Assembly (NCBI GenBank): GCA_947444055.1
Contig: CANEYR010000010.1
Coordinates: forward strand, 17,102 to 81,101
DNA: 64,000 nt
Direction of reading: 5' to 3'
Origin: Planctomycetota bacterium
Lineage (GTDB): Bacteria; Planctomycetota; UBA1135; UBA2386
Positions 1-10,242 of this stretch are shown here, in pieces; positions within the stretch are counted from its first letter, which is position 1, and each line of letters begins with the position of its first letter. Under the pieces are notes generated by a model, which saw only the letters and a program-made list of their open reading frames with translations, searched no databases and was not told where the DNA came from. The translations under genes and the position numbers were made by a program.

Positions 1-312
1 CAGGGCCTCGGCATCGAGCCAGTTGTCGTGCGCGATCAGTTCGCCATCGGGTGTCAACCACGCGATCGTCGGCCAGCTGCCGGTGCCGTAGCGTTGGTTG
101 ACATCAGGTCGCCGTTCGGCGTCAACGTGAACGGGCACGAAGGCGTCGTTGACGAGCGCCATCACTTGCGGGTCGGCAAAACTCGTCGCCAGCAACTCGC
201 GGCAGTGTTGGCACCACGGTGCGGTGAGCAGCAGCAACACCGGGCGATCGGCAGCGGCGGCGGCCCTCAGGGTCGCCGGCTCGAAGTGCTGCCATCGGAT
301 CGGGGTGGTCAT
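1..312 (-). CDS. Thioredoxin-fold protein, C-terminal part cut by window edge
   Basis: The gene starts at an ATG at 312 and runs off the left edge of the window, so only the first 104 residues are visible. Residues 33-37 read WCQHC, a CxxC active site at Cys34 and Cys37. It is followed by a stretch (RPDVNQRYGTGSWPTI) with the thioredoxin cis-proline region. This layout resembles DUF255/thioredoxin_7 proteins, including the N-terminal domain of YyaL/SSP411-like proteins. No signal peptide is visible, so the visible part looks cytoplasmic. It lies downstream of rsfS on the same strand with a gap of about 100 bases. The remaining domain content cannot be judged. Confidence 0.75.
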   Translation of the reverse strand, partial: MTTPIRWQHFEPATLRAAAAADRPVLLLLTAPWCQHCRELLATSFADPQVMALVNDAFVPVHVDAERRPDVNQRYGTGSWPTIAWLTPDGELIAHDNWLDAEAL

Positions 313-414
313 CGCGCTGTTTGAATGCGAACCTACGAACGCCTCATCGGCGAATTGCAGCTCGAACTCGTGGATTCCTGCGCCGCGGCGCGCCTGCCGC
401 GGCCGGCGCAGCCG

Positions 415-945
415 CTACTCGTCGCGTGGGCTGTCGCCGGGCTGGAACGCGCCGAACCCATCGAGGGTCGGTTGCCGCACTTCGATGCGCTCGACGACCT
501 GCTTCTTGGCCGGCGTGAACGGCAATCGCGGCGCGTCCGCCCACAGGTCTTCTAGTGCGTAGTAGGCCCGCGCCTCTGGCAAGAACAGATGCACGATGAT
601 GTCGTCGAAGTCCAGCAGCACCCAGTTGGAGTTCTCCGTCTCGAGGCCGCCCGTATTGTGGCGACGCCGCCCGCGCAGCGCCTTGTGTTCGACGTCGAGT
701 TCTTTGGCGAGGGCTTGGCCTTGGCGCGTGCTCTGCACCGTCGCGACCACGAAGTAGTCGGAGATCACCAAGGTGCTGGCTACGTCAAGGATGACGATGT
801 CCTTGGCTTGGTGTTCGTCGAGGCGCTGCGCGATTTGCAGCGCGAGGGCGCGGGTGGCGGCGGCGGGGGTGCGTTGGAGGCGCTTGGAAGGTGCGGGGGC
901 AGGAGTGCTCAAATCGAAAGTCTCGGGGCGTGGAATTGGACGCAC
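415..945 (-). CDS. rsfS: Ribosome silencing factor RsfS
   Basis: The 176-residue product carries the RsfS/Iojap core from about residue 33 to 145: the ALQIAQRLDEHQAKDIVILD start, a TLVISDYFVVAT block and a WVLLDFDDIIVHLF block. Family members bind ribosomal protein L14 (uL14) and block subunit joining when nutrients are short. The protein is longer than the usual 105-130 residues because of a Pro/Ala-rich N-terminal extension and a C-terminal tail of about 30 residues. The extension raises the possibility that translation starts further downstream, but no better start is obvious. Confidence 0.9.
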   Translation of the reverse strand: MRPIPRPETFDLSTPAPAPSKRLQRTPAAATRALALQIAQRLDEHQAKDIVILDVASTLVISDYFVVATVQSTRQGQALAKELDVEHKALRGRRRHNTGGLETENSNWVLLDFDDIIVHLFLPEARAYYALEDLWADAPRLPFTPAKKQVVERIEVRQPTLDGFGAFQPGDSPRDE

Positions 946-1106
946 AAGGTCGCCGACAAGGATAGCCCGGCGACGGGATGTGGTAACCCCCCGCTTACCG
1001 AGGAGTGTGAAGGAGAGACGAAGAACTTCGGCGAGACCGCCAGGCGAGACCGGGGCTCTCGGCAGGTTCGACGGGGTGCGGCGGCCGCCAAGGGCGATCG
1101 GCCGGG

Positions 1107-3179
<2,073 letters not shown>

Positions 3180-3282
3180 GAATTTGATCGCTGCTCGAGC
3201 GTGATCCCGACACGGAAAAGCGGGGCGGCAGGGTAGTGGGCCGAGCTACGTCGGAGCAAGCGCGACGTGCGTGGCGCGCCGT

Positions 3283-4065
3283 TCAATCGGCCGCAGGCGA
3301 GGCTGGTGGTGGCGGTTCACCTGGATCCGTGTTCGTCGGCGCCCCGATCGTCGGTGCAATGTTCGTCGCTGGCCCAATCATCGGTGCCCCGATCGTTGGT
3401 GGCTCTTGCACCGGGCGCTGCGGTTGCACGAACGCCTCCGTTGGGCGTGGCTGCCGCGAGAGCCGACGTTGCCGCCGCCATAACCAGAACCACAGCGCGA
3501 GCACCAAGCCGCCACCGATGGCGCCCCACAAGATGCCGCGTTCGACGCGTTGCACCGTCGCGATCACTTGTTCGATGAACCCAGCACTGTGGAAGCCGAC
3601 CAGCGTCAGGGCGGGCACGAGGATGACGATGCCGAGGCCATCGAGAAACAAGAACCGGCGCCACGGCATCTTCATCGTGCCGCCGGTGAAGAACGCGACG
3701 ACGCGCAACCCGGGCAGGAAGCGCGCGATCAGGATGACGAGGTCGCCGCGGCGGCGAAACCAGCGGTCGAAACTCGCCAGGCGCTGCTTGGTGACGACGT
3801 AGCGCAGCCACCGCAAGCGCAACAGCCGCACGCCAAACACCCGCCCCATCACGAAGGGAACCACGTCGCCGGCCAGGATCGCACCTGCGCACCAGGCCAT
3901 CATCCACGGCAGCTCGGCGTGCTCGGGATACTTGGCGCAGACGTAGCCGCCGGCCAGCAGCACGATTTCTTCGGGCAGCGGCAGCCCAAGGCCGCACAAC
4001 AAGAACAGCACCGCCACCGTCTGGTAGGGGTAGTCCGTGATGAGGGCGACGATCTGGTCGAACAT
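3283..4065 (-). CDS. DedA/VTT-domain membrane protein
   Basis: The product has 260 residues. It shows the DedA-family re-entrant motifs: GLPLPEEIVLLAGG near residues 27-40, a GDVVPFVMGR segment, and FLPGLRVVAFFTGG in the second half. Members are membrane proteins linked to lipid carrier flipping and envelope homeostasis. The final ~60 residues are a soluble Pro-rich tail with three imperfect repeats of IGAP type (TIGAP, MIGPA, TIGAP), which is unusual for the family and is encoded by a short nucleotide repeat near 3340-3400. It lies 17 bases upstream of the gene ending at 4084. Confidence 0.85.
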   Translation of the reverse strand: MFDQIVALITDYPYQTVAVLFLLCGLGLPLPEEIVLLAGGYVCAKYPEHAELPWMMAWCAGAILAGDVVPFVMGRVFGVRLLRLRWLRYVVTKQRLASFDRWFRRRGDLVILIARFLPGLRVVAFFTGGTMKMPWRRFLFLDGLGIVILVPALTLVGFHSAGFIEQVIATVQRVERGILWGAIGGGLVLALWFWLWRRQRRLSRQPRPTEAFVQPQRPVQEPPTIGAPMIGPATNIAPTIGAPTNTDPGEPPPPASPAAD

Positions 4066-4083
4066 CGGCTTGGTGTTCGGGCG

Positions 4084-4866
4084 TCAGCGCAGGAAGGGGA
4101 GGAGGATCGCGAAACGTTCGTCGGCGGTCACCGCGGTGAGATCGATGGTGCGATCCCCGGCGAGCCAACGGGAGACTTCGACCAGCCGTTGGCGCCAGCG
4201 TGTAGCCAGCGCTTGGTCGCGAACGTCGTGACTGCGCGCGATCGCGGCGGCCAGCATTTCCAGGGCGTTGGCGGGGTCGTTCGCGGCTAGCAGGCCAGCG
4301 GCCAGTTTGGGCGCAAAGAAGGTGCGCTGCTCACGCACCGCCGCGGTTGGAAACAGGCGCTCCGCTTCGGCCAGCCAAGCGTCGGTGATCTTGATGGCGC
4401 CGCCGGTCGGCTGCAGCAGTGCTGCGAGCGCTGGCTCGCGCCGGACCGCGACTTCGGGCAGGAAGGCGAGCCCTTGCAGCAGGTCCAGCTCGTGCTTGCC
4501 GGCGCGTTCGCGGGCGCTCTCCATCCACGCCATCGCGAGGTCGAGCCGGGTGCGTGCCCGGGCGCCGCGTTCGGCGTCGGTGCCGCTGCGATCGTCATCG
4601 CTGAGCGCGAAACGATAGGCAAACGCCGAGTGGCCGTCGCTCCATTGCGGCAGCAAGCGCAGCAGGTTTTGGGCGCGCGCGAACGCTTCGAGCGGATCCC
4701 CGCCGCGGTTGGCTTCTTGCAGGCTGTGCCACGCGAACGGCAACATCAGCGGGCGCGCGATCCAGGCGGCGAACTCGGTGACGTCGCGCAAGTTGGGCGG
4801 CACCAGCGCCGTCGCCACGAGCAGGCAGCCGATCGCCAGCGCACCCGACCAGGGGCGACCGTTCAT
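4084..4866 (-). CDS. Hypothetical protein with one N-terminal membrane segment
   Basis: The product has 260 residues with a hydrophobic N-terminus (LAIGCLLVATALVPP), then an Ala/Leu-rich, probably alpha-helical soluble part resembling helical-repeat (TPR-like) proteins, but without a clear TPR signature. The ATG at 4866 overlaps the stop of the upstream permease-like gene (ATGA), so the two are probably translationally coupled. That coupling is the reason for choosing this start over an upstream in-frame one. It is the last gene of the ABC-type operon and may be an accessory of that transporter. I do not recognise the family. Confidence 0.7.
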   Translation of the reverse strand: MNGRPWSGALAIGCLLVATALVPPNLRDVTEFAAWIARPLMLPFAWHSLQEANRGGDPLEAFARAQNLLRLLPQWSDGHSAFAYRFALSDDDRSGTDAERGARARTRLDLAMAWMESARERAGKHELDLLQGLAFLPEVAVRREPALAALLQPTGGAIKITDAWLAEAERLFPTAAVREQRTFFAPKLAAGLLAANDPANALEMLAAAIARSHDVRDQALATRWRQRLVEVSRWLAGDRTIDLTAVTADERFAILLPFLR

Positions 4867-5900
4867 CGGCGAACTCTTCGGCGCAGGAGCATCGCCAGGA
4901 TCATGGCCATCGACCCCACGGTGAGGGAAGCCGCGCACGGCTGGAAAACTGCGCTCGTCGCCAGCCAGTGGCCGCGCATCAGCGCCAACATGGTGGGTTC
5001 GAACGGGCCGAGGCCGACGATCGTTTGCACGAAGAGGCCGCTGGCAACGACGGCGATCACGGTTGGCAAACCGGCCAGCAGCCCGCACCACGAGGCGAGC
5101 GCCATCGCCACGAAGCTTGGCAGCAACGCCAGCAGCGCCGCGAGCAAGCCGTTGCTGAGACTCCAGTGCGCGGTCGCTGCGCGCAGCGTCACCGCGCCGG
5201 GCACGAACACCAGCGGCACGGTGCCCGCCTTGTGCACGAGCTCGAGTCGGTGCATCGAACGCGACGAGAACGGCAGCCGCACCAGTTGCCGCGTCTCGGC
5301 GAAGGGCGCTGGCATCGTGCCGAGGGATTCGCCATCGGCGAACACCTCGACGATGGTGGGGACCAGGCTGCTAGTCGGCAGCCCGGCGAGCGGCCGCAGC
5401 CGCAGTTCCGTGAACGGCTGTGGGTCGCGGATGGTGAAGGAGACGGGCGGTCGATCGGCCGCCAACACGGGCTGGCCTTCTGGTTGCAGCTGCAGATGAG
5501 TCACGGCACTGCTCGGCGCGCCAAGGGCCAGCGCCAATGCCGTCGTCAGCGGCACCGTCAGCAGCCACTGCGCCAACAAGGCGCCGGCCATGGCGCCGCC
5601 GCTGCCGCGCAGGGGGCCGCGCTGCAGCCGTTCGACCCATTGTTGTCCCGGGCGGCCGCGCGCGAAGGTTGGCCAAAACACCGCGGCAGTGACCGCGCAC
5701 GTCAGGCTGGCGACCACCATCGGGAAGACCAGCCACGGCGACGCCGCCCCGGGAGCATGCTGCTCGCCGAGCGCTGGCGCGATGGTGAGGTGCAGGGTGA
5801 AGGCCAGCACGGCGGCCAGCAGGGTTGGCAGCCAACCCATGTGCAGGCAGCGGCGGCAGGTGAGCCCGAATGGGCCGCGGGCACTCAGGCCGAACTTCAC
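4863..5900 (-). CDS. Multi-pass membrane protein, probable ABC transporter partner
   Basis: The product has 345 residues. It has about six hydrophobic segments: three in the first 150 residues (LPTLLAAVLAFTLHLTIA, WLVFPMVVASLTCAVTAAVF, LTVPLTTALALALG), then a soluble, probably beta-rich extracytoplasmic domain, then three more near the C-terminus. It overlaps the upstream ATP-binding gene by ATGA at 5897-5900 and the downstream gene by ATGA at 4863-4866. This position suggests the membrane partner of that ATPase (ABC-2-like layout), although sequence similarity to known permeases is not evident by eye. Confidence 0.7.
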   Translation of the reverse strand: MKFGLSARGPFGLTCRRCLHMGWLPTLLAAVLAFTLHLTIAPALGEQHAPGAASPWLVFPMVVASLTCAVTAAVFWPTFARGRPGQQWVERLQRGPLRGSGGAMAGALLAQWLLTVPLTTALALALGAPSSAVTHLQLQPEGQPVLAADRPPVSFTIRDPQPFTELRLRPLAGLPTSSLVPTIVEVFADGESLGTMPAPFAETRQLVRLPFSSRSMHRLELVHKAGTVPLVFVPGAVTLRAATAHWSLSNGLLAALLALLPSFVAMALASWCGLLAGLPTVIAVVASGLFVQTIVGLGPFEPTMLALMRGHWLATSAVFQPCAASLTVGSMAMILAMLLRRRVRR

Positions 5901-6748
5901 GAGCCCTCGCGACCGCGGGCCGCCAGCCGCCGAAACAGTGCGAACAAGTGTTCGCGCGGGCGCTCGATGCGCACCACTTCGCCGCCGCGCGCACGCGCGT
6001 CGTCAGCGAGCCCGGCCATGGCGGTGGCGTCGAGACCGCGCACCACCATGGCGTGGCTGTCGGTGGCGAGCAGTTCACTCAAGGTGCCGCGCGCGCGCAC
6101 GGCGCCGTTCTGCAGCACCAGCACTTCATCGCAGATTTCCTCGACCTCGAGCAGGTGGTGGCTCGCCATCAGCACCGTGGTGCCGGCGGCCGCGCGTTCC
6201 CGCAGGATCGTGGTCACGACTTCACTGCCGAACGGATCGAGCCCCGCGGTTGGCTCATCGAGCAACAGCAACTCCGGGTCGCCGAGCAGTGCCGCCGCCA
6301 GTGCCAGGCGCTTCTGCATGCCGGTGCTGAACGTACGCACCCATCGCCGCCCGGCGTGACGCAGGTCCAGGCGATCGAGCCAGTGCGCCGCCCGGGCGTC
6401 GGATTCTGGATTCGGCAGTCCGAGCTCGGCGCCGATGTAGGCGAGGAACTCTGGCGCCGACAGCACACCAAGTGGCAGGGCGCCTTCCGGCTGGAACGCC
6501 ACGCGCCGCTGCGCAGCGGCGGAGTCCGGCTCGTCCCCGAGCACCGTCACCGCCCCAGCCGTCGGCCGCTGCAACCCAGCCAGCACCCGCAGCAAGGTGG
6601 TCTTGCCGGAGCCGTTCGGCCCGAGCAAACCGACGATGCGCCCGGTCGGCACGTCCAGATCGAGTGGCAACAAGGCGGCGACCGCAGCTTGGTTGCCGCG
6701 TCCGCCAAATGTCACTGCGAGTTGCTTGACCGAGATGGCGGTCGTCAT
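5897..6748 (-). CDS. ABC transporter ATP-binding protein
   Basis: The product has 283 residues. Walker A is GPNGSGKTT at residues 43-51. The signature region reads FSTGMQKRLALAAALLGDP, followed directly by Walker B LLLLDEPTAGLDP, and an H-loop lies in MASHHLLEVEE. The order and the Gly-Met-Gln signature (ABC-2-exporter style, as in CcmA/NatA-type proteins) point to an exporter ATPase. I chose the ATG at 6748 over an in-frame ATG 24 bases upstream because it begins directly before the first beta strand (ISVKQLAVTF). It is the first gene of the three-gene operon and is divergent from the FHA gene. Confidence 0.9.
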   Translation of the reverse strand: MTTAISVKQLAVTFGGRGNQAAVAALLPLDLDVPTGRIVGLLGPNGSGKTTLLRVLAGLQRPTAGAVTVLGDEPDSAAAQRRVAFQPEGALPLGVLSAPEFLAYIGAELGLPNPESDARAAHWLDRLDLRHAGRRWVRTFSTGMQKRLALAAALLGDPELLLLDEPTAGLDPFGSEVVTTILRERAAAGTTVLMASHHLLEVEEICDEVLVLQNGAVRARGTLSELLATDSHAMVVRGLDATAMAGLADDARARGGEVVRIERPREHLFALFRRLAARGREGS

Positions 6749-6818
6749 GCGGGCGCGATGGTATACCTGCACGGATGCAGTTTCCCGCAGTGCGCGGACT
6801 CTCGGCGCGGAGCGAACG

Positions 6819-7634
6819 GTGAGCGGTTATCTGGCCATGACGAACGGCACGCGCGTGCCGATTCACAACGGGTTCGTGTTGGGGCGCGTCGCTGGCGTCG
6901 ACTTGGTCGTCGACGACAGCAAGGCGTCGCGGCGCCACGCCAAGATCCACGTCGAGAGCGGCGTCGTCGAGATCGAGGACTTGGCGAGCAGCAACGGCAC
7001 CTTGTTGAACGACAAGCCGGTGACGCGGCGGGTGCTGCGCGATGGCGATCGGGTGCAGATCGGCAAGACGGTGATTGTCTTTCACGAAGGCGAAGTGCCA
7101 GGCGCGCGTGCGGGAGCGGTGAGGGCGACTAGGTCCACCAGCAGTGATTCCACCAGCAGTGATGCAGCTGGCAGTGATGCAGCTGGCAGTGACGCAGCCG
7201 ACAACGATCTGTTTGGTGATGACGAGGCCGTTGCGGAGACCGTGATTGCACCAGCAGTGCAGAAGGCTCCGGCCGCGCGCCCGCCGATGGCGTCATCGCC
7301 GCCGTCGGTCCGCCCCGCGCCGCCCGTTCCACCACCCGTTTCCCCGCCGCCGCCCGCCGCGCCGCGCCCTTCGGTGGTCGAGTTCGCGGACGAAGTGGTG
7401 GAGGTGCGCAAGGCGCCGCCCGTGACAGTGGCGGCCAAGGGCGGCAGCGCAGCCGCGCCGGCGGTGGCGGCTTCCCCTTCGCGCGTGCTGCAGTTCAGCA
7501 AGCGCGCGGCCGGCAGCGGCGGCCTGCTCGGCGATGACATGTCGCAGATGAATGCCGGCACGCGCGGCCTGATCGTGGTGCTCGTCTTGGTGTTGGGCGG
7601 CGCGATCGTCTGGTTGGTGCAGAAGTTCGTGTAG
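6819..7634 (+). CDS. FHA-domain protein with C-terminal membrane anchor
   Basis: This 271-residue protein begins with a forkhead-associated domain (about residues 1-95). The phosphothreonine-binding signature is clear: FVLGR, then SRRHA, then SSNGT. A GTG at 6819 is preferred because the first FHA beta strand (YLAMTNG) begins right after it; an ATG at 6837 is the alternative. The linker holds Ser/Asp/Ala-rich repeats (SSDSTSSDAAGSDAAGSDAA) and a long Pro-rich stretch. A single membrane helix (LIVVLVLVLGGAIVWLV) ends the protein, so the FHA domain should face the cytoplasm. The last codons lie inside the first copy of a 50-bp direct repeat. Confidence 0.85.
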   Translation: MSGYLAMTNGTRVPIHNGFVLGRVAGVDLVVDDSKASRRHAKIHVESGVVEIEDLASSNGTLLNDKPVTRRVLRDGDRVQIGKTVIVFHEGEVPGARAGAVRATRSTSSDSTSSDAAGSDAAGSDAADNDLFGDDEAVAETVIAPAVQKAPAARPPMASSPPSVRPAPPVPPPVSPPPPAAPRPSVVEFADEVVEVRKAPPVTVAAKGGSAAAPAVAASPSRVLQFSKRAAGSGGLLGDDMSQMNAGTRGLIVVLVLVLGGAIVWLVQKFV

Positions 7635-7676
7635 GCAGAACTGGTACGAAGTTGGGCCCGTTGCCAACGGAACCGG
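7627..7676. repeat. 50-bp direct repeat, copy 1
   Basis: This 50-bp sequence matches 9291-9340 at 48 of 50 positions in the same orientation. It begins with the last codons and stop of the FHA gene. It contains a near-palindrome (CCGTTGCCAACGG), so it can fold as a hairpin on either strand. The two copies bracket the ATPase gene at 7726-9171. Confidence 0.9.
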
Positions 7677-7725
7677 GTCCATGAGCGTTGCCGTTGCGGC
7701 GCGAGTTCACCTACGCCCTGCCCCC

Positions 7726-9171
7726 TCAGCGACCGCGCTTCCGCGGCTTGCTGCGCGCCGCCGTTTGAGCGCGCGATCGCTTCGGCGCCTTGGTCTTGCT
7801 GGTCCTGGCTTCGTCGATCAGGCGCGGCAGTTCCGGCACCAGATAGAACGGGATCGACAGCAATTGGAAGTCGTGCGGCGCGTGCCCCGGCACGTTCGCG
7901 GTCACCGTCGCCAGCTGCGGCGGGGCGATGCTGACGCGCACCGCGAGCCGCGCCTGCTTCTCGACGACGAATCGGTGCAGGCTGCGCAGCGTTCCGGTGC
8001 TGCCGGCTTTGACTTCGATCGGCACCACCTCGGTGCCGTGCTGCAGCAGGTAGTCGACTTCGGCCTCGGCCCCATGCTGATGGCGCGACCAGTACCAGAG
8101 AGCTGGCTCCACGAAACGCGGCGACAGGTCGGCCAGCAGCTGCCCGACGAGATGTTCGGCGAGCGGCCCTTCATTGGTGAGTTCGCCGGGCGCGGCCCCT
8201 GCTCGCAACAAGAGACCGAGGGAACTCTGCACCAGCCCGGTGTCGACCATCGCGACCTTGAACTGCTTCTCGACGAGATCGGCGCCGAGTGGGATGCCGT
8301 TGCCGTGCGAACACCGAACGAGGTGGCAGACGCGCGCGCGGCACAGCGCCTCGAGCGCCTGCCGAAGTGCTTGTGCCCGTTCTTCGCGGTCGACTGCCGT
8401 CCACATGAACTTGCCGCCGATCTGTCGCGCGATCGAGTCGAGCACGCGTTGCAATCGCGCCGCGGGAATGCGCGTGCCGTAGCGGCTGAAGTCGTCGCGG
8501 AACGTCGCCAACAGGTCTTGCTGCACGCGAGCGGCCGCAACCAGAGATCGCGACGTGCGGAAGCTCTCGACGACGGCCGGCATGCCGCCAACCAGCGAGT
8601 AGTCCCGCATCAACGCCATCAACTTGTCGTGGATCGGGACCGGCGGCGCCTGGCGGAGGCGGACCGTGTGCAGGAACTGCGTCGTGCGCTCGCCCGCGAT
8701 CGCCGTCACAAACTCGGGGAACGACATCGGCCCGAGGTGCAGGTAGCTGATCCGGCCGACGGGCATGCTCGAGATGTGGTCCGCGAGGGCGAAGTCGAGC
8801 AGCGAACCGGCGGCGACGACGTGCAGTTCGGGGATCTCTTCGTGGAAGTAGCGCAGCCGCGCAAGCAGTTCGGGCCAGGCTTGGATCTCGTCGAAGAACA
8901 GGAGGCAGCGACCCGGCACGATGCGTTTGCCGAGCAGGGCTTCGATTGCGGCGACGTTGGCGCGAGGGGAAGGGTCAGCGAACAGCGAGCGCATCTCGCG
9001 CAGGCGTTCGACGTTGACAGTCGCAACGTCGCCCAGGTGCTCGCGCGCAAAGGCCTCCACAAGCCACGTCTTGCCAACCTGGCGAGCGCCCCGAACGATC
9101 AGCGGACGGTGCAGGTCGGCGTCGGCCCACTCCCGCAGGTCTTCGAAGGCGGTGCGACGCATCGCAGGCAT
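7726..9171 (-). CDS. ATP-binding protein, AAA_14 / DUF4143 family
   Basis: The product has 481 residues. The N-terminal P-loop reads RGARQVGKT (residues 27-35) and Walker B is LLFFDEIQAWP (Asp94, Glu95). A sensor-like AAGSLLDFAL follows. The C-terminal half has the DUF4143 nuclease-like pattern: E-x-D-Y-L-L (AEVDYLLQHG), then PIEVKAG. Proteins of this type are common, patchily distributed and often linked to mobile or defence loci, but no function is firmly established for most. The Lys/Arg-rich C-terminal tail (about 20 residues) is basic and may bind nucleic acid. It is flanked by 50-bp direct repeats, opposite in strand to both neighbours, and has a palindrome just upstream of its start. 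Confidence 0.88.
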   Translation of the reverse strand: MPAMRRTAFEDLREWADADLHRPLIVRGARQVGKTWLVEAFAREHLGDVATVNVERLREMRSLFADPSPRANVAAIEALLGKRIVPGRCLLFFDEIQAWPELLARLRYFHEEIPELHVVAAGSLLDFALADHISSMPVGRISYLHLGPMSFPEFVTAIAGERTTQFLHTVRLRQAPPVPIHDKLMALMRDYSLVGGMPAVVESFRTSRSLVAAARVQQDLLATFRDDFSRYGTRIPAARLQRVLDSIARQIGGKFMWTAVDREERAQALRQALEALCRARVCHLVRCSHGNGIPLGADLVEKQFKVAMVDTGLVQSSLGLLLRAGAAPGELTNEGPLAEHLVGQLLADLSPRFVEPALWYWSRHQHGAEAEVDYLLQHGTEVVPIEVKAGSTGTLRSLHRFVVEKQARLAVRVSIAPPQLATVTANVPGHAPHDFQLLSIPFYLVPELPRLIDEARTSKTKAPKRSRAQTAARSKPRKRGR

Positions 9172-9202
9172 GATGACAATGCCGTCATAAATGTCAATCG
9201 CA

Positions 9203-9230
9203 GTGACAAAAGTGACGGCTGTTTTGTCAC
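9203..9230. promoter_or_regulatory. Perfect inverted repeat upstream of the ATPase gene
   Basis: GTGACAAAA and TTTTGTCAC form a perfect 9-bp inverted repeat with a 10-base spacer, lying 32-59 bases upstream of the ATG at 9171. The stretch is AT-rich compared with its surroundings, and extra TGACA half-sites lie close by. Placement suggests an operator or promoter-proximal hairpin for the minus-strand ATPase gene; no regulator is identified. Confidence 0.5.
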
Positions 9231-9290
9231 GGTTGCTGGCAGTTCGGACTGCATCGGCGGCAAGCGCGCCGGGTCAACGCCTCTAGCGAG

Positions 9291-9340
9291 TCGTGTAGGC
9301 AGATCTGGTACGAAGTTGGGTCCGTTGCCAACGGAACCGG
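9291..9340. repeat. 50-bp direct repeat, copy 2
   Basis: This is the second copy of the repeat at 7627-7676, same orientation, with two mismatches (positions 14 and 31 of the repeat). It ends 31 bases before the ATG of the gene at 9372. Unlike copy 1 it is intergenic. Confidence 0.9.
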
Positions 9341-9371
9341 CGTGGCCGGTGCGTTCGTCCAACCGAGTCTC

Positions 9372-10229
9372 ATGAGATACGCACTCGGCTCGCTCCAACC
9401 TGATCGCTCCGCCTTCTTGGTTGCCTTTCTCAGTCGACTTCACGTGCAGTTGACGCAGGAGTTGCTGTCGAGGGAGGAGACGCTGTCCCCATTGGGCGCG
9501 GTCTTGGAACGTCACGAGCCGCAGCGGCACGTCGACATCTGCTCGCAACTCGATTCCTACGATCGCGACTGGTCGTGGCTGCAACAGGTTGCGGCCACCG
9601 TCACCGAGATGGCGACCGCTGCGCGGCCGCTCACCTTGATCGACTGCGAGCACACACCCGGCGAGGCAGGTTCCTGCATGGTGTTGCTGCACGATCCGGC
9701 GGTGGCCGCAGCGATCCGCGTGAACGACACCGTCACCGCCGGCGTCGCTCTGCTGCGCGCGCCCAATGCCGAACTCATGGTGATGCCGCGCCTGTTCCGC
9801 AAAGTGTGCAGCAATGGTGCGGTGCTCGATCTTGGCAACGGCATCGAGGACGACGTGGCGCCTTGGGCGGTTGGGGACGCGGTGCGCGCGTGCCTGGGTG
9901 TTGACGCCAACGAGCGAGTCTTCGCGCGCTTGCGGGCGGCGGCCGCGACCGCAGCCGATCCCGACGACCTGCTGGCGCGAGCCACGCTGGCGACGCCGTC
10001 CGACGACGTGGCGGCCGAATGGCGAGCCGGCCACGATCGCTCAGTGTTCGGCGCGATCAATGCGGCCACTGGATTGGCACACGCGGAACGCGATCCGCGG
10101 CGCCGCCTCGAGCTCGAGCGCGATGCCGAACGGTTGTTGGCGGCGGCCGAGTCACGAGCCGAGGAAATGGCGTGCCGTCGGTCTCTGGTCAGTTCGCGGC
10201 CCCGCCATGCGATCGTGAGCCTGCCCTAG
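9372..10229 (+). CDS. Hypothetical protein, weak DUF932-like signal
   Basis: The product has 285 residues with no signal peptide or membrane segment. A MPRLFRKVCSNGAV stretch faintly recalls the CTNG signature of DUF932-type proteins found on plasmids and phages, but this is not firm. The C-terminus is helical and charged. The ATG at 9372 is preferred to a GTG at 9342, which abuts the end of the direct repeat. The gene converges on the minus-strand gene ending at 10243, only 13 bases away. Confidence 0.65.
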   Translation: MRYALGSLQPDRSAFLVAFLSRLHVQLTQELLSREETLSPLGAVLERHEPQRHVDICSQLDSYDRDWSWLQQVAATVTEMATAARPLTLIDCEHTPGEAGSCMVLLHDPAVAAAIRVNDTVTAGVALLRAPNAELMVMPRLFRKVCSNGAVLDLGNGIEDDVAPWAVGDAVRACLGVDANERVFARLRAAAATAADPDDLLARATLATPSDDVAAEWRAGHDRSVFGAINAATGLAHAERDPRRRLELERDAERLLAAAESRAEEMACRRSLVSSRPRHAIVSLP

Positions 10230-10242
10230 CGAGACACGTGCT

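Noticed and set aside
7627..9340. CRISPR array from the 50-bp repeats
   Set aside because: Only two copies, 1.6 kb apart, with a gene between them.
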